Origin: DATEMK01 sp039914625
GTDB taxonomy: Bacteria; Bacteroidota; Bacteroidia; AKYH767-A; OLB10
Reading direction: 5' to 3'
NCBI GenBank assembly: GCA_039914625.1
Contig: JBDSOU010000183.1
Location: forward strand, 1-46,368
DNA length: 46,368 nt
The notes under the pieces are model-generated. The model worked only from the letters and a program-made list of their open reading frames with translations. It had not been told where the DNA came from and made no database searches. Below are positions 8,148 to 16,782 of this stretch, piece after piece (position 1 is the stretch's first letter; each line of letters starts with the position of its first letter). The position numbers and the translations under genes are program-made.

Positions 8148-8936
8148 ATGAATTTAAGTTTAGAAGGTAAACGGGCAATTGTTTGCGGAAGCACACAGGG
8201 AATTGGAAAAGCTGTTGCAATGGAGCTTGCACGGATGGAATGTAACATTACTCTTGTTGCAAGAAATGAAACCACACTTCAGCAAACAATAAAAGAGCTT
8301 TCAAACAATGGTAAACAAGTGCACGACTTCATTGCAGTTGATTTTAATTTTCCTGATCAGGTAAAAGCAAAAGCTGAAAAACACATAAAAGAAAAAGGAG
8401 CGATTCATATTCTTGTTAACAATACGGGCGGACCAAAAGGCGGACCAATTATTACCGCAGAAACAGATGAATTCATCAAAACATTTAACGCACATCTTAT
8501 CTGCAACCACCTTCTTGTTCAGGCATGCCTTGACGGAATGAAGAAAGAAAAGTATGGCCGCATCATAAATATTATTTCAACTTCTGTAAAAATTCCTTTA
8601 AAAAATCTTGGTGTTTCCAATACCATTCGTGCTGCTGTTGCCAACTGGTCAAAAACTTTAGCCAATGAAGTTGCACAATTCGGAATTACTGTAAATAATG
8701 TTTTGCCGGGAGCAACAAACACCGAACGGTTAAAACAAATCATCAATGACCGGTCAGCTAAAACAGGAAAACCGACTGATGAAATTGCAAAAGAAATGAT
8801 GAGTGAAATTCCTGCCGGGCGGTTTGGTGAAGCGGATGAAATTGCAAATGCTGTTGCTTTTCTTGCCTCGCCTGCTGCTGCTTATGTGACTGGAATTAAT
8901 CTTCCTGTTGACGGGGGAAGGACGGGTTGCTTATAA
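8148..8936 (+). CDS. short-chain dehydrogenase/reductase with atypical active site
   Basis: 262 residues, Rossmann fold. Cofactor loop GSTQGIG (14-20), NNTGGP (91-96) in place of the usual NNAG, and C-terminal PVDGG. The catalytic region reads IISTSVKIP then GVSNTIRAAVANW: where classical SDRs have YxxxK this one has Ser157 and Arg161. That matches an SDR subgroup (BKR-like, cd05344 as I remember it) which lacks the canonical tetrad. Usually labelled 3-oxoacyl-ACP reductase-like, but fatty acid reduction is doubtful. In Bacteroidota such SDRs occur with kynurenine-pathway genes, which fits HAO close by. Its stop overlaps the convergent glyS stop by 6 bp. Confidence 0.9.
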   Translation: MNLSLEGKRAIVCGSTQGIGKAVAMELARMECNITLVARNETTLQQTIKELSNNGKQVHDFIAVDFNFPDQVKAKAEKHIKEKGAIHILVNNTGGPKGGPIITAETDEFIKTFNAHLICNHLLVQACLDGMKKEKYGRIINIISTSVKIPLKNLGVSNTIRAAVANWSKTLANEVAQFGITVNNVLPGATNTERLKQIINDRSAKTGKPTDEIAKEMMSEIPAGRFGEADEIANAVAFLASPAAAYVTGINLPVDGGRTGCL

Positions 8937-10505
8937 GAGCTGCAGCATTTTTCTCACATCGACTTTATCATTCACAATTTTTTCAACCTGTTCAGCTGAA
9001 ATACGTTCCTGCAACATGGAATCCCTTTCGCGTATAGTAACCGTGTTATCTTCCAAAGTCTGATGATCTATTGTAATAGCATACGGTGTTCCGATAGCAT
9101 CCTGCCTGCGGTAACGTTTTCCGATAGAATCTTTTTCATCGTACTGACAATAGATTTCAAACTTTAATTTATCCATGATCTCTCTTGCCTTTTCGGGCAA
9201 ACCGTCTTTTTTCAGTAAAGGCAGCACCGCACATTTTACAGGAGCGAGAAAAGGAGGAAGCCTTAACACAACCCTGTCAGAACCTTCTTCATTTCCTGTT
9301 TCTCCTTCCGCTTTTGGCTTTGCAGGAAGTTTTTCTTCGAGATAACTTTGCGAAAGAATAGCAAGAAACATCCGGTCTAAACCGATGGAAGTTTCCACTA
9401 CATAAGGAACATAACTTTCATTCAATTCAGGGTCGAAGTACTGAAGTTTTTTTCCTGAAAATGCTTCGTGGCTTTTTAAATCAAAATCTGTTCTTGAATG
9501 AATTCCTTCTAATTCTTTGAATCCGAAAGGAAATTGAAATTCAATATCACAGGCTGCGTTTGCATAGTGCGCAAGCTTTAAATGATCATGAAAACGATAG
9601 CTGCTTTGAGGAAAACCAAGCGAGCGGTGCCATTTCATACGTGCTTCTTTCCAGTAAGCGTACCATTCCATTTCCGATCCGGGACGGACAAAATATTGCA
9701 TTTCCATTTGTTCAAACTCGCGCATACGGAAAATAAATTGACGTGCTACAATTTCATTCCTGAAGGCTTTTCCGGTTTGTGCAATACCAAAAGGAATTTT
9801 CATGCGTCCTGTTTTCTGCACGTTCAAAAAATTTACAAAAATTCCCTGCGCTGTTTCGGGACGTAAATAAATGGTGTTTGAATCTTCGCTAACAGAACCC
9901 ACTTGCGTGGAAAACATTAAATTGAACTGGCGGACTTCTGTCCAGTTTCTTGTTCCGCTAACGGGACAAACAATTTCCAAATCAACAATAATTTGGCGGA
10001 CTTCTGCCAGATCATTTTTTTCCATTGCTGTTTTGAAACGATTGTTTATATCTTCAATCTTTTTCTGGTTTTCTACAACCCGAGGATTGGTTGACCGATA
10101 CATTTCTTCGTTAAACGTTTCTCCAAAACGATCTTTGGCTTTGGTAACTTCTTTTTCAATCTTTGCTTCAATCTTTGCAACATAATCTTCAATCAGAACA
10201 TCGGCACGGTAACGTTTTTTGGAATCTTTGTTATCAATTAACGGATCGTTAAATGCATCCACATGTCCGGAAGCTTTCCAAACAGTAGGATGCATGAAAA
10301 TGGAAGCATCAATACCGACAATATTTTCATGCATCTGCACCATTGCCTTCCACCAGTACTCACGAATGTTTTTTTTCAGCTCAGCGCCATACTGACCGTA
10401 ATCATATACGGCACTTAAACCGTCATAAATTTCACTCGATTGAAATATATATCCGTATTCCTTCGCGTGGGAAATAATATTTTTAAAAAGATCTTCGCTT
10501 TTCAT
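8931..10505 (-). CDS. glyS: glycine--tRNA ligase (dimeric type)
   Basis: 524 residues from ATG at 10505. A TTG at 10538 would add 11 residues but lies in a TATTTTTG promoter box, so the ATG is chosen; MKSEDLFKNIISHAKEYGYI is the usual N-terminus. Class IIa synthetase: motif 2 region FGIAQTGKAFRNEIVARQF with FRMREFEQME, motif 3 TSIGLDRMFLAIL, then the anticodon-binding domain (VLPLLKKDGLPEKAREIMD) with TPYAITIDHQTLEDNTVTIR. Charges tRNA-Gly in the cytoplasm. The alpha2 form, not the alpha2beta2 GlyQS form, is usual in Bacteroidota. Confidence 0.97.
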   Translation of the reverse strand: MKSEDLFKNIISHAKEYGYIFQSSEIYDGLSAVYDYGQYGAELKKNIREYWWKAMVQMHENIVGIDASIFMHPTVWKASGHVDAFNDPLIDNKDSKKRYRADVLIEDYVAKIEAKIEKEVTKAKDRFGETFNEEMYRSTNPRVVENQKKIEDINNRFKTAMEKNDLAEVRQIIVDLEIVCPVSGTRNWTEVRQFNLMFSTQVGSVSEDSNTIYLRPETAQGIFVNFLNVQKTGRMKIPFGIAQTGKAFRNEIVARQFIFRMREFEQMEMQYFVRPGSEMEWYAYWKEARMKWHRSLGFPQSSYRFHDHLKLAHYANAACDIEFQFPFGFKELEGIHSRTDFDLKSHEAFSGKKLQYFDPELNESYVPYVVETSIGLDRMFLAILSQSYLEEKLPAKPKAEGETGNEEGSDRVVLRLPPFLAPVKCAVLPLLKKDGLPEKAREIMDKLKFEIYCQYDEKDSIGKRYRRQDAIGTPYAITIDHQTLEDNTVTIRERDSMLQERISAEQVEKIVNDKVDVRKMLQLL

Positions 10506-10535
10506 CGGGGAACCGCTTTTGTGGTTGACATGCAG

Positions 10536-10543
10536 CAAAAATA
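10536..10543 (-). promoter_or_regulatory. TAnnTTTG box of glyS
   Basis: Minus-strand TATTTTTG at 10543-10536, 30 bp before the chosen glyS ATG. It decides against the upstream TTG start. No good -33 TTG is visible in the word-repeat spacer upstream. Confidence 0.5.
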
Positions 10544-10583
10544 AGGTTTAAGGTTTAGGGTTAGAGTTTAGGATTAAAAAAAA

Positions 10584-10634
10584 TCATTCCTTCAAAAACT
10601 TCTTCACCGTTTTTTCTTTTCCATTTACCCGAAT
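10584..10634 (-). pseudogene. orphan T9SS sorting-domain tail, copy 1
   Basis: Minus-strand frame ending at stop 10586-10584 reads RVNGKEKTVKKFLKE, the exact style of a type A sorting-domain end (compare NGKEKAVKKFLKE in the live gene ending at 12749). No gene body is attached: the frame runs straight into the inverted-repeat element at 10635. It is a 3' gene fragment left beside the element. Confidence 0.7.
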
Positions 10635-10765
10635 TTGTCATTCAGGAGGAAACCTTTTATGAGTAATCACCGCTTTCTAAATCATAGGTGATAGAAATGA
10701 ATAAGGAATAGCGCTTCAATTTAAATTTTGTTGCAACTCTAAAAAAGTTTCCTCCTGAATGACAA
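10635..10765. repeat. inverted-repeat element, copy 1 (19-bp perfect ends)
   Basis: Ends TTGTCATTCAGGAGGAAAC at 10635-10653 and its exact reverse complement at 10747-10765. The 131-bp unit has no coding capacity. The interior shares CTTTTATGAGTWATCAC near the left end and ATTTAARTTTTGTTGCA near the right end with copy 2 (12612-12740), but the centre has diverged. MITE-like or a large palindromic intergenic unit. No target-site duplication of usual length is seen. Confidence 0.88.
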
Positions 10766-10794
10766 CCCAGAGTTATTTTTTCAAAAAAAAATTT

Positions 10795-12438
10795 TTATTC
10801 TTTTACAATTTTCTTAACCATCCGTTCTCCGTCTATATTTATTTCCAACAAATAAATTCCTTTTGATAAAAAATTAAGATCAAGAGCAGTTTGAAAATTG
10901 TTATTTATTATTTGGTAATTCTTCAAATAAACCGTTTGTCCTAAAATATTTTTTACTGTGATGGTTGCTTGTTTTATGTTTTGGTTTTGGATTATAATTG
11001 TAATTTCAGAAATAAAAGGATTAGGAGAAATGGAAATTGGAAGTTGGAAATTGGAAGTTGGATTAATTGAAGTTGTTAACGTGCTGTCGCAGAATTTTAT
11101 GATCCAGTAATCAGGACCTCCCCGGCTTGATTGTGTTTTATCTCCTCCGATTCCTTTGTTTACATAGTTTGCCATAGCATAACATCCATCTTTCGTTTCA
11201 ATTACTAATCCTATATAGGCTCTTCCCGGAGTGTGAAGTGTTTTATCCCACTGCTTGTTGCCAATTGAATCTGTTTTAATTATCCATGTTTGATCGAGTC
11301 CAAGATTGTATTCTGTTTTGTCTCCGCTGCTGTCTGATTCAGAATATCCTCCGAGAATATATCCACCGTCAGAAGTCAATTGAACAGAAGAAAATACATC
11401 TTTACTTCCTCCGCCAAAATCCTTATCCCATTGTTTGTTGCCAAGAGAGTCTGTTTTTACAATCCAATAATCACTATCCAGAAATGATCCCCACGTATTT
11501 TGTGTTTTATCTCCGCTGCTGTCAGAGTTTGATGGTCCTCCGAGGAAATACCCTCCGTCAGCAGTTTGGAGCAAAGAAATAATCCCCTCACCTTCTGTTC
11601 CGCCATAATCTTTATCCCATTGTTTATTGCCAAGCGAATCGGTTTTTACAATCCAGAAATCATAATTTCCCCACGAATTTTCTGTTTTATCTCCGCTGCT
11701 GTCTGATATGGAAGAACCTCCGAGGATATATCCGCCATCAATAGTTTGATGTACAACATAAAGCCCCTCTCGGTTTGTCCCGCCAAAATCTTTATCCCAT
11801 TGTTTGTTCCCGAGCGAATCTATTTTTATAATCCAATAATCAGTCAGCCCCCAATTGATCTGAGTTTTATCTCCCCCGATGTCGGAATAAGAAGTGCCTC
11901 CAAGTATGTATCCCCTGTCTGCAGTTTGCTGCAATGAATTTAGTTCATCACCGTCAAATCCACCGAAAGTTTTATCCCATTGCTTATTGCCAAGAGCATC
12001 AATTTTAACTATCCAATAATCAGAAGGACATCCGGCAGTACAATTAGTATCCTGAGCATCTTGTGTTTTATCTCCGCTGCTGTCAGAAAAAGAAAATCCT
12101 CCGAGAATATATCCTCCATCATCAGTTTGCTCTGCGATAGTAAAAAAATCTCCTTCCGTTCCTCCGAAATCTTTATCCCATTGCTTATTCCCCATCGAAT
12201 CAGTTTTTACTATCCAGTAGTCATTGTATCCCCAGATGTTTTGCGTTTTATCTCCACTGCTGTCGGAATCAGACCACCCTCCTAAAATAAATCCACCATC
12301 AATTGTTTGCTGAAAAGAATAAAGTATATCATTGTCATTGCCTCCAAACCTCTTATCCCACTGTTTCACCAAAGGGTTTTGTGCAAAAAGAAAAACGGAG
12401 GATAAAATTAAAAGAAAGAAGAGAGTAGATTTTTTCAT
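10795..12438 (-). CDS. T9SS cargo protein with ~58-residue repeats
   Basis: 547 residues. Signal peptide MKKSTLFFLLILSSVFLFAQ. Seven tandem repeats of about 55-60 residues follow, each with the pattern NKQWDKDFGG, QTxDGGYILGG, SDSSGDKTQ, then DYWIVKTDSLG; the DNA also repeats strongly. This is a beta-propeller-like repeat common in secreted Bacteroidota proteins. The C-terminal ~80 residues (SPNPFISEITIIIQN to GERMVKKIVKE) form a type A T9SS sorting domain, which is removed when the protein reaches the surface. Binding target unknown. A TATATTTG box lies just upstream. Confidence 0.93.
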   Translation of the reverse strand: MKKSTLFFLLILSSVFLFAQNPLVKQWDKRFGGNDNDILYSFQQTIDGGFILGGWSDSDSSGDKTQNIWGYNDYWIVKTDSMGNKQWDKDFGGTEGDFFTIAEQTDDGGYILGGFSFSDSSGDKTQDAQDTNCTAGCPSDYWIVKIDALGNKQWDKTFGGFDGDELNSLQQTADRGYILGGTSYSDIGGDKTQINWGLTDYWIIKIDSLGNKQWDKDFGGTNREGLYVVHQTIDGGYILGGSSISDSSGDKTENSWGNYDFWIVKTDSLGNKQWDKDYGGTEGEGIISLLQTADGGYFLGGPSNSDSSGDKTQNTWGSFLDSDYWIVKTDSLGNKQWDKDFGGGSKDVFSSVQLTSDGGYILGGYSESDSSGDKTEYNLGLDQTWIIKTDSIGNKQWDKTLHTPGRAYIGLVIETKDGCYAMANYVNKGIGGDKTQSSRGGPDYWIIKFCDSTLTTSINPTSNFQLPISISPNPFISEITIIIQNQNIKQATITVKNILGQTVYLKNYQIINNNFQTALDLNFLSKGIYLLEINIDGERMVKKIVKE

Positions 12439-12455
12439 TGGTAATTTAGTAAGTA

Positions 12456-12463
12456 CAAATATA
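12456..12463 (-). promoter_or_regulatory. TAnnTTTG box of the repeat protein
   Basis: Minus-strand TATATTTG at 12463-12456, 17 bp before the ATG at 12438. A full -7 consensus match; -33 not evident. Confidence 0.5.
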
Positions 12464-12562
12464 TCTAAATCTTAACCGGGTTCCGGATTTATTAACATTT
12501 TAAAAAAAGTTTTCAACTTAAATCATAAGTTAAAACAGGAAACTGCCCGCCTGAAAGTGGTT

Positions 12563-12611
12563 ACTCCTTCAAAAAATCTTCGCATCCTTTTCTTTTCCAT
12601 CAACCCGCATC
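12563..12611 (-). pseudogene. orphan T9SS sorting-domain tail, copy 2 (frameshifted)
   Basis: Minus-strand reading RVDGKEKDAKIF then TGA at 12571-12569. Compared with copy 1 (RVNGKEKTVKKFLKE) the last codons are lost through a frameshift in the A-run, so it is decayed. Like copy 1 it lies directly against the left end of an inverted-repeat element and has no gene body. Confidence 0.65.
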
Positions 12612-12740
12612 TGTCATTCAGGAGGAAACCTTTTATGAGTTATCACTGCCATTTAAAACAAAGCTGACAACATAGCATCAGGGATGAGATTTCTATTTAA
12701 GTTTTGTTGCATCTTTTAAAAAGTTTCGTCCTGAATGACA
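12612..12740. repeat. inverted-repeat element, copy 2
   Basis: TGTCATTCAGGAGGAAAC at 12612-12629 and GTTTCGTCCTGAATGACA at 12723-12740, which pair with a single mismatch. 129 bp, related to copy 1 at both ends and in both flanks: an orphan sorting-domain tail on the left, and GGAGTTATTCTTTCAAAAA leading into the live sorting-domain tail on the right. Confidence 0.88.
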
Positions 12741-12748
12741 ACGTGGAG

Positions 12749-13945
12749 TTATTCTTTCAAAAACTTCTTCACCGCTTTTTCTTTTCCGTTAGTTACTTCA
12801 ATTAGATAAATTCCACCCGGGAAGTTGGAAATTGGAAGCTGGAAGCTGGAAGCTTTTGTTTCAAGGTGTGCAACATAAACTTTTTTACCCATAACATCTG
12901 TTATAGTTATTCCTATATTTTTTCCGGCAGTGGGCTGCAGACTGATGACTGCATATTCAGAAGCCGGATTGGGATAAACCTGAAGCCCGAAACTTGAAAC
13001 CTGTAACTCATTAACACTTGTAGTACTGTCTTCAGGATGGTATTCCCAAAAATCAAATCTGAAGTTTACGCCATCCCATCCGGTACCGAGATAGCCAAGA
13101 TTGCCAATGGAGAAGCTTACATTCTCTACTCTTACTCCTCCTCCGAAAACAGCTATCGGAGTCCAGCTATCAGTCAGCGGATCATATTTCCAGATCATAC
13201 TTGTCGGAGACGGATTGTAGCCTGTTCCCATGTAACCATAGTTGCCGATATTGAACCCTGTGGCTTCCCAACGGGGGCCTCCGGGAAAAGAAGTTTTCTG
13301 TGTCCATGTATCGCTTTGCTGGTCCCATTCCCAGAAATCAGAAAGACTGCCGCCTGTAACAGTACTATATCCCGTACCTATATAACCTTTACCGCCAACA
13401 AAAAATCCGGCAGCATAGTGCCTTGCCGTTCCGGGAAGGCTTGTTTTTTGGGCCCATGTATTTGCAAGCGGATCGTATTCCCAAAGATCGTCCATTGATG
13501 TTCCTAAAGAAGAAGATGCACCGCTGCATATATATCCTTTACCATTTATTGACCATGATACAGCAGCCTGTCTTTGCTGACCCAAAAAGCTCGCCTGCTG
13601 TGTCCACGTATTAGCAATGGGATCAAATTGCCAAAAATCCAGCCCTGTTGGAGCGGGAAAAATATATCCGTAATTGCCTATTGTAAAAGAAGAATTCTCA
13701 ACACTCGGTTGTCCGCCATAATCTGCTTTTTGCAACCAACTGTTAGTAGAAGGATCATATTCATACCAGTCTTTAGTATATCCGGAAGTGAATCCTGTGC
13801 CGATATAACCTTTGCTGCCAATGGCAAAGCCGCATCCGTCAGCCCTTCCAATGCCGGGAAGGTCGGCTTTCTGTGTCCAGTAATCTGCATAGGTGCTTAC
13901 CGTTAGTGTTAATAAAAATGTTGTGAAGTAAAGTTTTGTGTTCAT
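12749..13945 (-). CDS. Kelch-repeat T9SS cargo protein
   Basis: 398 residues. Signal peptide MNTKLYFTTFLLTLTVSTYA. About six Kelch-type blades with the recurring motif WTQKADLPG, GKGYIGTG, DFWEYDP (variants: NYGYIFPAP, GKGYICSGAS, GYMGTGYNP), giving a beta-propeller of residues ~20-305. The C-terminal ~85 residues (VYPNPASEYAVISLQPTAG to GKEKAVKKFLKE) are a type A T9SS sorting domain. Secreted or surface-attached; ligand unknown. A weak promoter (TTTG, then TACCTTTC) may lie upstream. Confidence 0.93.
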   Translation of the reverse strand: MNTKLYFTTFLLTLTVSTYADYWTQKADLPGIGRADGCGFAIGSKGYIGTGFTSGYTKDWYEYDPSTNSWLQKADYGGQPSVENSSFTIGNYGYIFPAPTGLDFWQFDPIANTWTQQASFLGQQRQAAVSWSINGKGYICSGASSSLGTSMDDLWEYDPLANTWAQKTSLPGTARHYAAGFFVGGKGYIGTGYSTVTGGSLSDFWEWDQQSDTWTQKTSFPGGPRWEATGFNIGNYGYMGTGYNPSPTSMIWKYDPLTDSWTPIAVFGGGVRVENVSFSIGNLGYLGTGWDGVNFRFDFWEYHPEDSTTSVNELQVSSFGLQVYPNPASEYAVISLQPTAGKNIGITITDVMGKKVYVAHLETKASSFQLPISNFPGGIYLIEVTNGKEKAVKKFLKE

Positions 13946-14081
13946 ATGTTTTTAAATTTTATTTTGAAAGGTATGGATTAATTTTGAAATCAAAGCATAA
14001 AGTATTCAGGTAATCAACATAAGACGGATGAACATTTGAAAAAGGCGCATTATAAATAAAAAAAGCATTTTAATGTTTTTT

Positions 14082-14501
14082 CTAAACCGTTGCTATTACC
14101 TTCAGTTCAATTGCTATCGGGGTGGGCAGGCAATTAATTTCAATCGTTGTTCTGCAGGGCGGATGATCTTTAAAATACTCCGCCCACAGTTTATTGTATT
14201 CAGGAAAATCATCTTTCATGTTGGTAAGAAAAACGGTTACATCCACAATCTTATCCCAACTGCTCCCGGCTTCCTCCAAAATGTATTTAACATTTTTAAA
14301 AACCGAATGGCATTGCGCTGCGATATCGTAAGAACTGATATTTCCATTACTATCCAATTCCACACCGGGTATTTTCGCAGCCCCTCTTTCGCGCGGCCCC
14401 ACACCGGAAAGAAATAATAAATTCCCGACTTTGCGCGCATGCGGATATGCTCCTACGGGTTCAGGAGCTTTTTGCGAATGAATGTTTTTCTCTTCTGTCA
14501 T
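14082..14501 (-). CDS. RidA-family protein, probably 2-aminomuconate deaminase-like
   Basis: 139 residues, RidA/YjgF fold. The PEPVGAYPHARKVGNLLFLS and GVGPRERGAAKIPGVELD segments resemble 2-aminomuconate deaminases rather than general RidA, which have the GxYPH and SGxxxR pattern. Conserved Arg117 (PPCRTTIEI) and Glu132 (IELKVIA) of the active pocket are present. RidA proteins hydrolyse enamine/imine intermediates; 2-aminomuconate deaminase acts downstream of HAO in kynurenine breakdown, and HAO is 7 kb away. Last gene of a same-strand run with 33-51 bp spacers, so probably co-transcribed with it. Confidence 0.85.
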   Translation of the reverse strand: MTEEKNIHSQKAPEPVGAYPHARKVGNLLFLSGVGPRERGAAKIPGVELDSNGNISSYDIAAQCHSVFKNVKYILEEAGSSWDKIVDVTVFLTNMKDDFPEYNKLWAEYFKDHPPCRTTIEINCLPTPIAIELKVIATV

Positions 14502-14552
14502 TGTTTCCAGGTATATTACGGTTATTCCAAATTTTTGAGATGTATCCTGTCT

Positions 14553-16205
14553 TTACCTATTCAAATCCCATTCCTGTTCCAAATCCCAGTTTGCACGAAT
14601 GGTAATGCGCTCCATATAATAAACCACTTTTTCAGGTTGAATTTTTTTCAGATAGTTCCCTGTATCCCACCTGTTATTTTTATTTTCATCTGAAATTATT
14701 TTAAACCGGTAACTGCCGGGATTTAAAAAATCAAAATTAACAACTGCGGATGAGGTAATGCTTTTTTCACGGATCACTTCGTCTTTATCATTCACAAGCT
14801 GAATAATATATTGGGGACTTTTATCATCCGTTTTTAATTTCAACAGCACCGTTCCGTATTCGGTTGCCGGTTTCAGGTGAAAAGAAATTTTTGCCGTATC
14901 ATTTTCTATAGTAAACATATCTTTAAAAGCACCCGGTAAAAATGTCAGTTCATAATTTGAATTTTCCTTCCATTTATAGTTAACTAAAAGATTTCTTTTT
15001 ACAGAATCCGTAAAGCTGTAAATAACTCCCGTTGTAATCACCGAATCTGTTTTAAAAATAATTTTGCTTTCATCTATAGTTTCAACCGGGGTATTAAATT
15101 GCAACAGCAAATCTTTCCCGGCATCAAGAATTCCTCCTGTTGCGCCTGACATGAAAGAAAAAGCTTTTGCCTGCGACCCTCTACCCGATGACTTTCTTTT
15201 TAAAACAAATAAAGCCGTATCAAACGGCTGTTCATTCTGAAGCAGCGCTATACGCAATGAATCTATCGTGGTGTCATTCATCCAAAGCATTAACGTATCC
15301 CTGTTTAACGAATATTCTTCCATTTGCCAGGGATTTTTTGAAAAGGATAATGGCTCTAATGATACGCTATCAGCACGAGTATTAAAAATTATTCTCAGCT
15401 TGCCCGGTGCTTCAACAGCAGCATTTGTTAAATGGATTTTCCCGGGAGGATTTACAAAAAGCTTTAAATTTTCTTGTGCTGAATCGCTCATGGCAATAAG
15501 CGAATCAGAAAATGCAATGGCTTCACCCGGCTGATCAAAAAGGTAATTGCTGTTTTTATCTTTCAAAGCAAAAATCTTAAACAAACCACTGCTGATATTG
15601 CTGATTTTATAATTTCCCGTGCTATCCGTCCTGGAAAAATAATCAGGAATCTTTTTATACGGAACAGAATCGTCATGCTCTTTATAAAGCATTACCATAA
15701 TTCCTTTTTCGGTTTTAAGATTTTCGGCATAGGTTATGTTTCCCGACACAGAAAGCGAATCAAGATAATCACCGGTTGAAAAGACAAGCAGAAAATTTTC
15801 CATGATATTCTTCTCATGCACATCAGCAATAGCGCTTCCGAAGTTGAAGGTATACGTGGTGTTTTCTTTCAGCGGATTTTCAAATCTTATTTTAAGCGTT
15901 CGTTTGTTGGTGGTAACTTCCGGCAACGGATCAATCAGGGGAGAAATAATTAATTGTTTATTTAATTCCTCCAGTTGAATGGATTCGTTAAACTCCACAC
16001 GGATTTCTTTCTTATCGAAATTTATTGAATAATTTTCGGGAGCAGATGAAACAATTTCTGGCGGAATTATATCTTTTATTCCTCCTGACGGGATCACACG
16101 ATTGGCGCAGGAAACAAGAAAAAGCAATAGCGTAAAAAAAACATTTTGCCCGTATAAACGAAAGCGATTAACCGTAATAAATTTGTAATTGAAAGGAATA
16201 TGCAT
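14553..16205 (-). CDS. Ig-like (Big_5) domain lipoprotein
   Basis: 550 residues from ATG at 16205 (an upstream TTG at 16217 is less likely). Lipobox LVSC with Cys33 after a hydrophobic stretch, so a lipoprotein, preceded by an unusually long N-terminal region. Residues ~45-135 are a Big_5/SbsA-type Ig-like domain (IIPPEIVSSAPENYSINF, NTTYTFNFGSAI). A carboxypeptidase-regulatory-like segment follows (YSRTDSTGNYKISNISSGLF, FALKDKNSNYLFDQPGE), then further beta-rich regions. This is a conserved Bacteroidota family seen once per genome. Likely anchored in the outer membrane or periplasm; role unknown. Confidence 0.9.
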   Translation of the reverse strand: MHIPFNYKFITVNRFRLYGQNVFFTLLLFLVSCANRVIPSGGIKDIIPPEIVSSAPENYSINFDKKEIRVEFNESIQLEELNKQLIISPLIDPLPEVTTNKRTLKIRFENPLKENTTYTFNFGSAIADVHEKNIMENFLLVFSTGDYLDSLSVSGNITYAENLKTEKGIMVMLYKEHDDSVPYKKIPDYFSRTDSTGNYKISNISSGLFKIFALKDKNSNYLFDQPGEAIAFSDSLIAMSDSAQENLKLFVNPPGKIHLTNAAVEAPGKLRIIFNTRADSVSLEPLSFSKNPWQMEEYSLNRDTLMLWMNDTTIDSLRIALLQNEQPFDTALFVLKRKSSGRGSQAKAFSFMSGATGGILDAGKDLLLQFNTPVETIDESKIIFKTDSVITTGVIYSFTDSVKRNLLVNYKWKENSNYELTFLPGAFKDMFTIENDTAKISFHLKPATEYGTVLLKLKTDDKSPQYIIQLVNDKDEVIREKSITSSAVVNFDFLNPGSYRFKIISDENKNNRWDTGNYLKKIQPEKVVYYMERITIRANWDLEQEWDLNR

Positions 16206-16245
16206 TTGAGAAAGCAAAGATGAAAAGAATAATGTGCAGAAAAAA

Positions 16246-16749
16246 TTATTTCAGCATTCCTTCCATTAATTCCACCACTTGCTGAAGGAACCTGCTGTCG
16301 GTTTCATCAAAATTTGAAAGCTGTTCGCTGTCCACATCAAATACCATTACCACTTCATTGTTTTTAAAAACCGGCAAAACAATTTCAGAACGTGACAGCG
16401 AACTGCACGCAATATGACCGGGAAATTTATCCACATCAGGCACAACGATAATTTGTTTTTGTTTCCAGCACGAACCGCAAACTCCTTTCCCATAACCTAT
16501 ACGTGAACAGGCAACGGGTCCCTGGAAAGGTCCGAGAACTAATTCTTTTTCTCCCTTATTATTTTCTTTAACAAAATAAACTCCTGTCCACAAAAAGCCC
16601 ATTCCTTCTTTTAATGCAGCCATTATATTGGCAACACCGGCAATCAAATCATTTTCTCCTTCCACTAAAGCATTAATCTGCGGAATAAGTGATTCATACT
16701 TTTCCTTTTTCGAAAGCTGTTTATCGGGAATAATTATGTCTTCCACCAT
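16246..16749 (-). CDS. msrC: free methionine-R-sulfoxide reductase (GAF domain)
   Basis: 167 residues, a single GAF domain. The three catalytic cysteines of the fRMsr family are present at the expected spacing: Cys81 (GPVACSRIGYG), Cys91 (KGVCGSCW) and Cys115 (HIACSSLSRSEIVLPVF), that is 10 and 24 residues apart as in the yeast enzyme. An extra Cys94 also occurs. Reduces free Met-R-sulfoxide in the cytoplasm as part of oxidant defence. Lies between the ComF-like gene and the Big_5 lipoprotein gene with spacers of about 33-40 bp. Confidence 0.94.
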   Translation of the reverse strand: MVEDIIIPDKQLSKKEKYESLIPQINALVEGENDLIAGVANIMAALKEGMGFLWTGVYFVKENNKGEKELVLGPFQGPVACSRIGYGKGVCGSCWKQKQIIVVPDVDKFPGHIACSSLSRSEIVLPVFKNNEVVMVFDVDSEQLSNFDETDSRFLQQVVELMEGMLK

Positions 16750-16782
16750 TTTTTACTCTTGTAGATGATAATTTATACTTTT

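Noticed and set aside
10635..12740. Composite transposon formed by the two inverted-repeat elements
   Set aside because: Nothing transposase-like between them; the gene between is a T9SS cargo protein and each element sits at a gene 3' end.
13037..13906. Long plus-strand frames opposite the Kelch gene
   Set aside because: Antisense shadows of a repetitive coding region; no family look and no starts or promoters.
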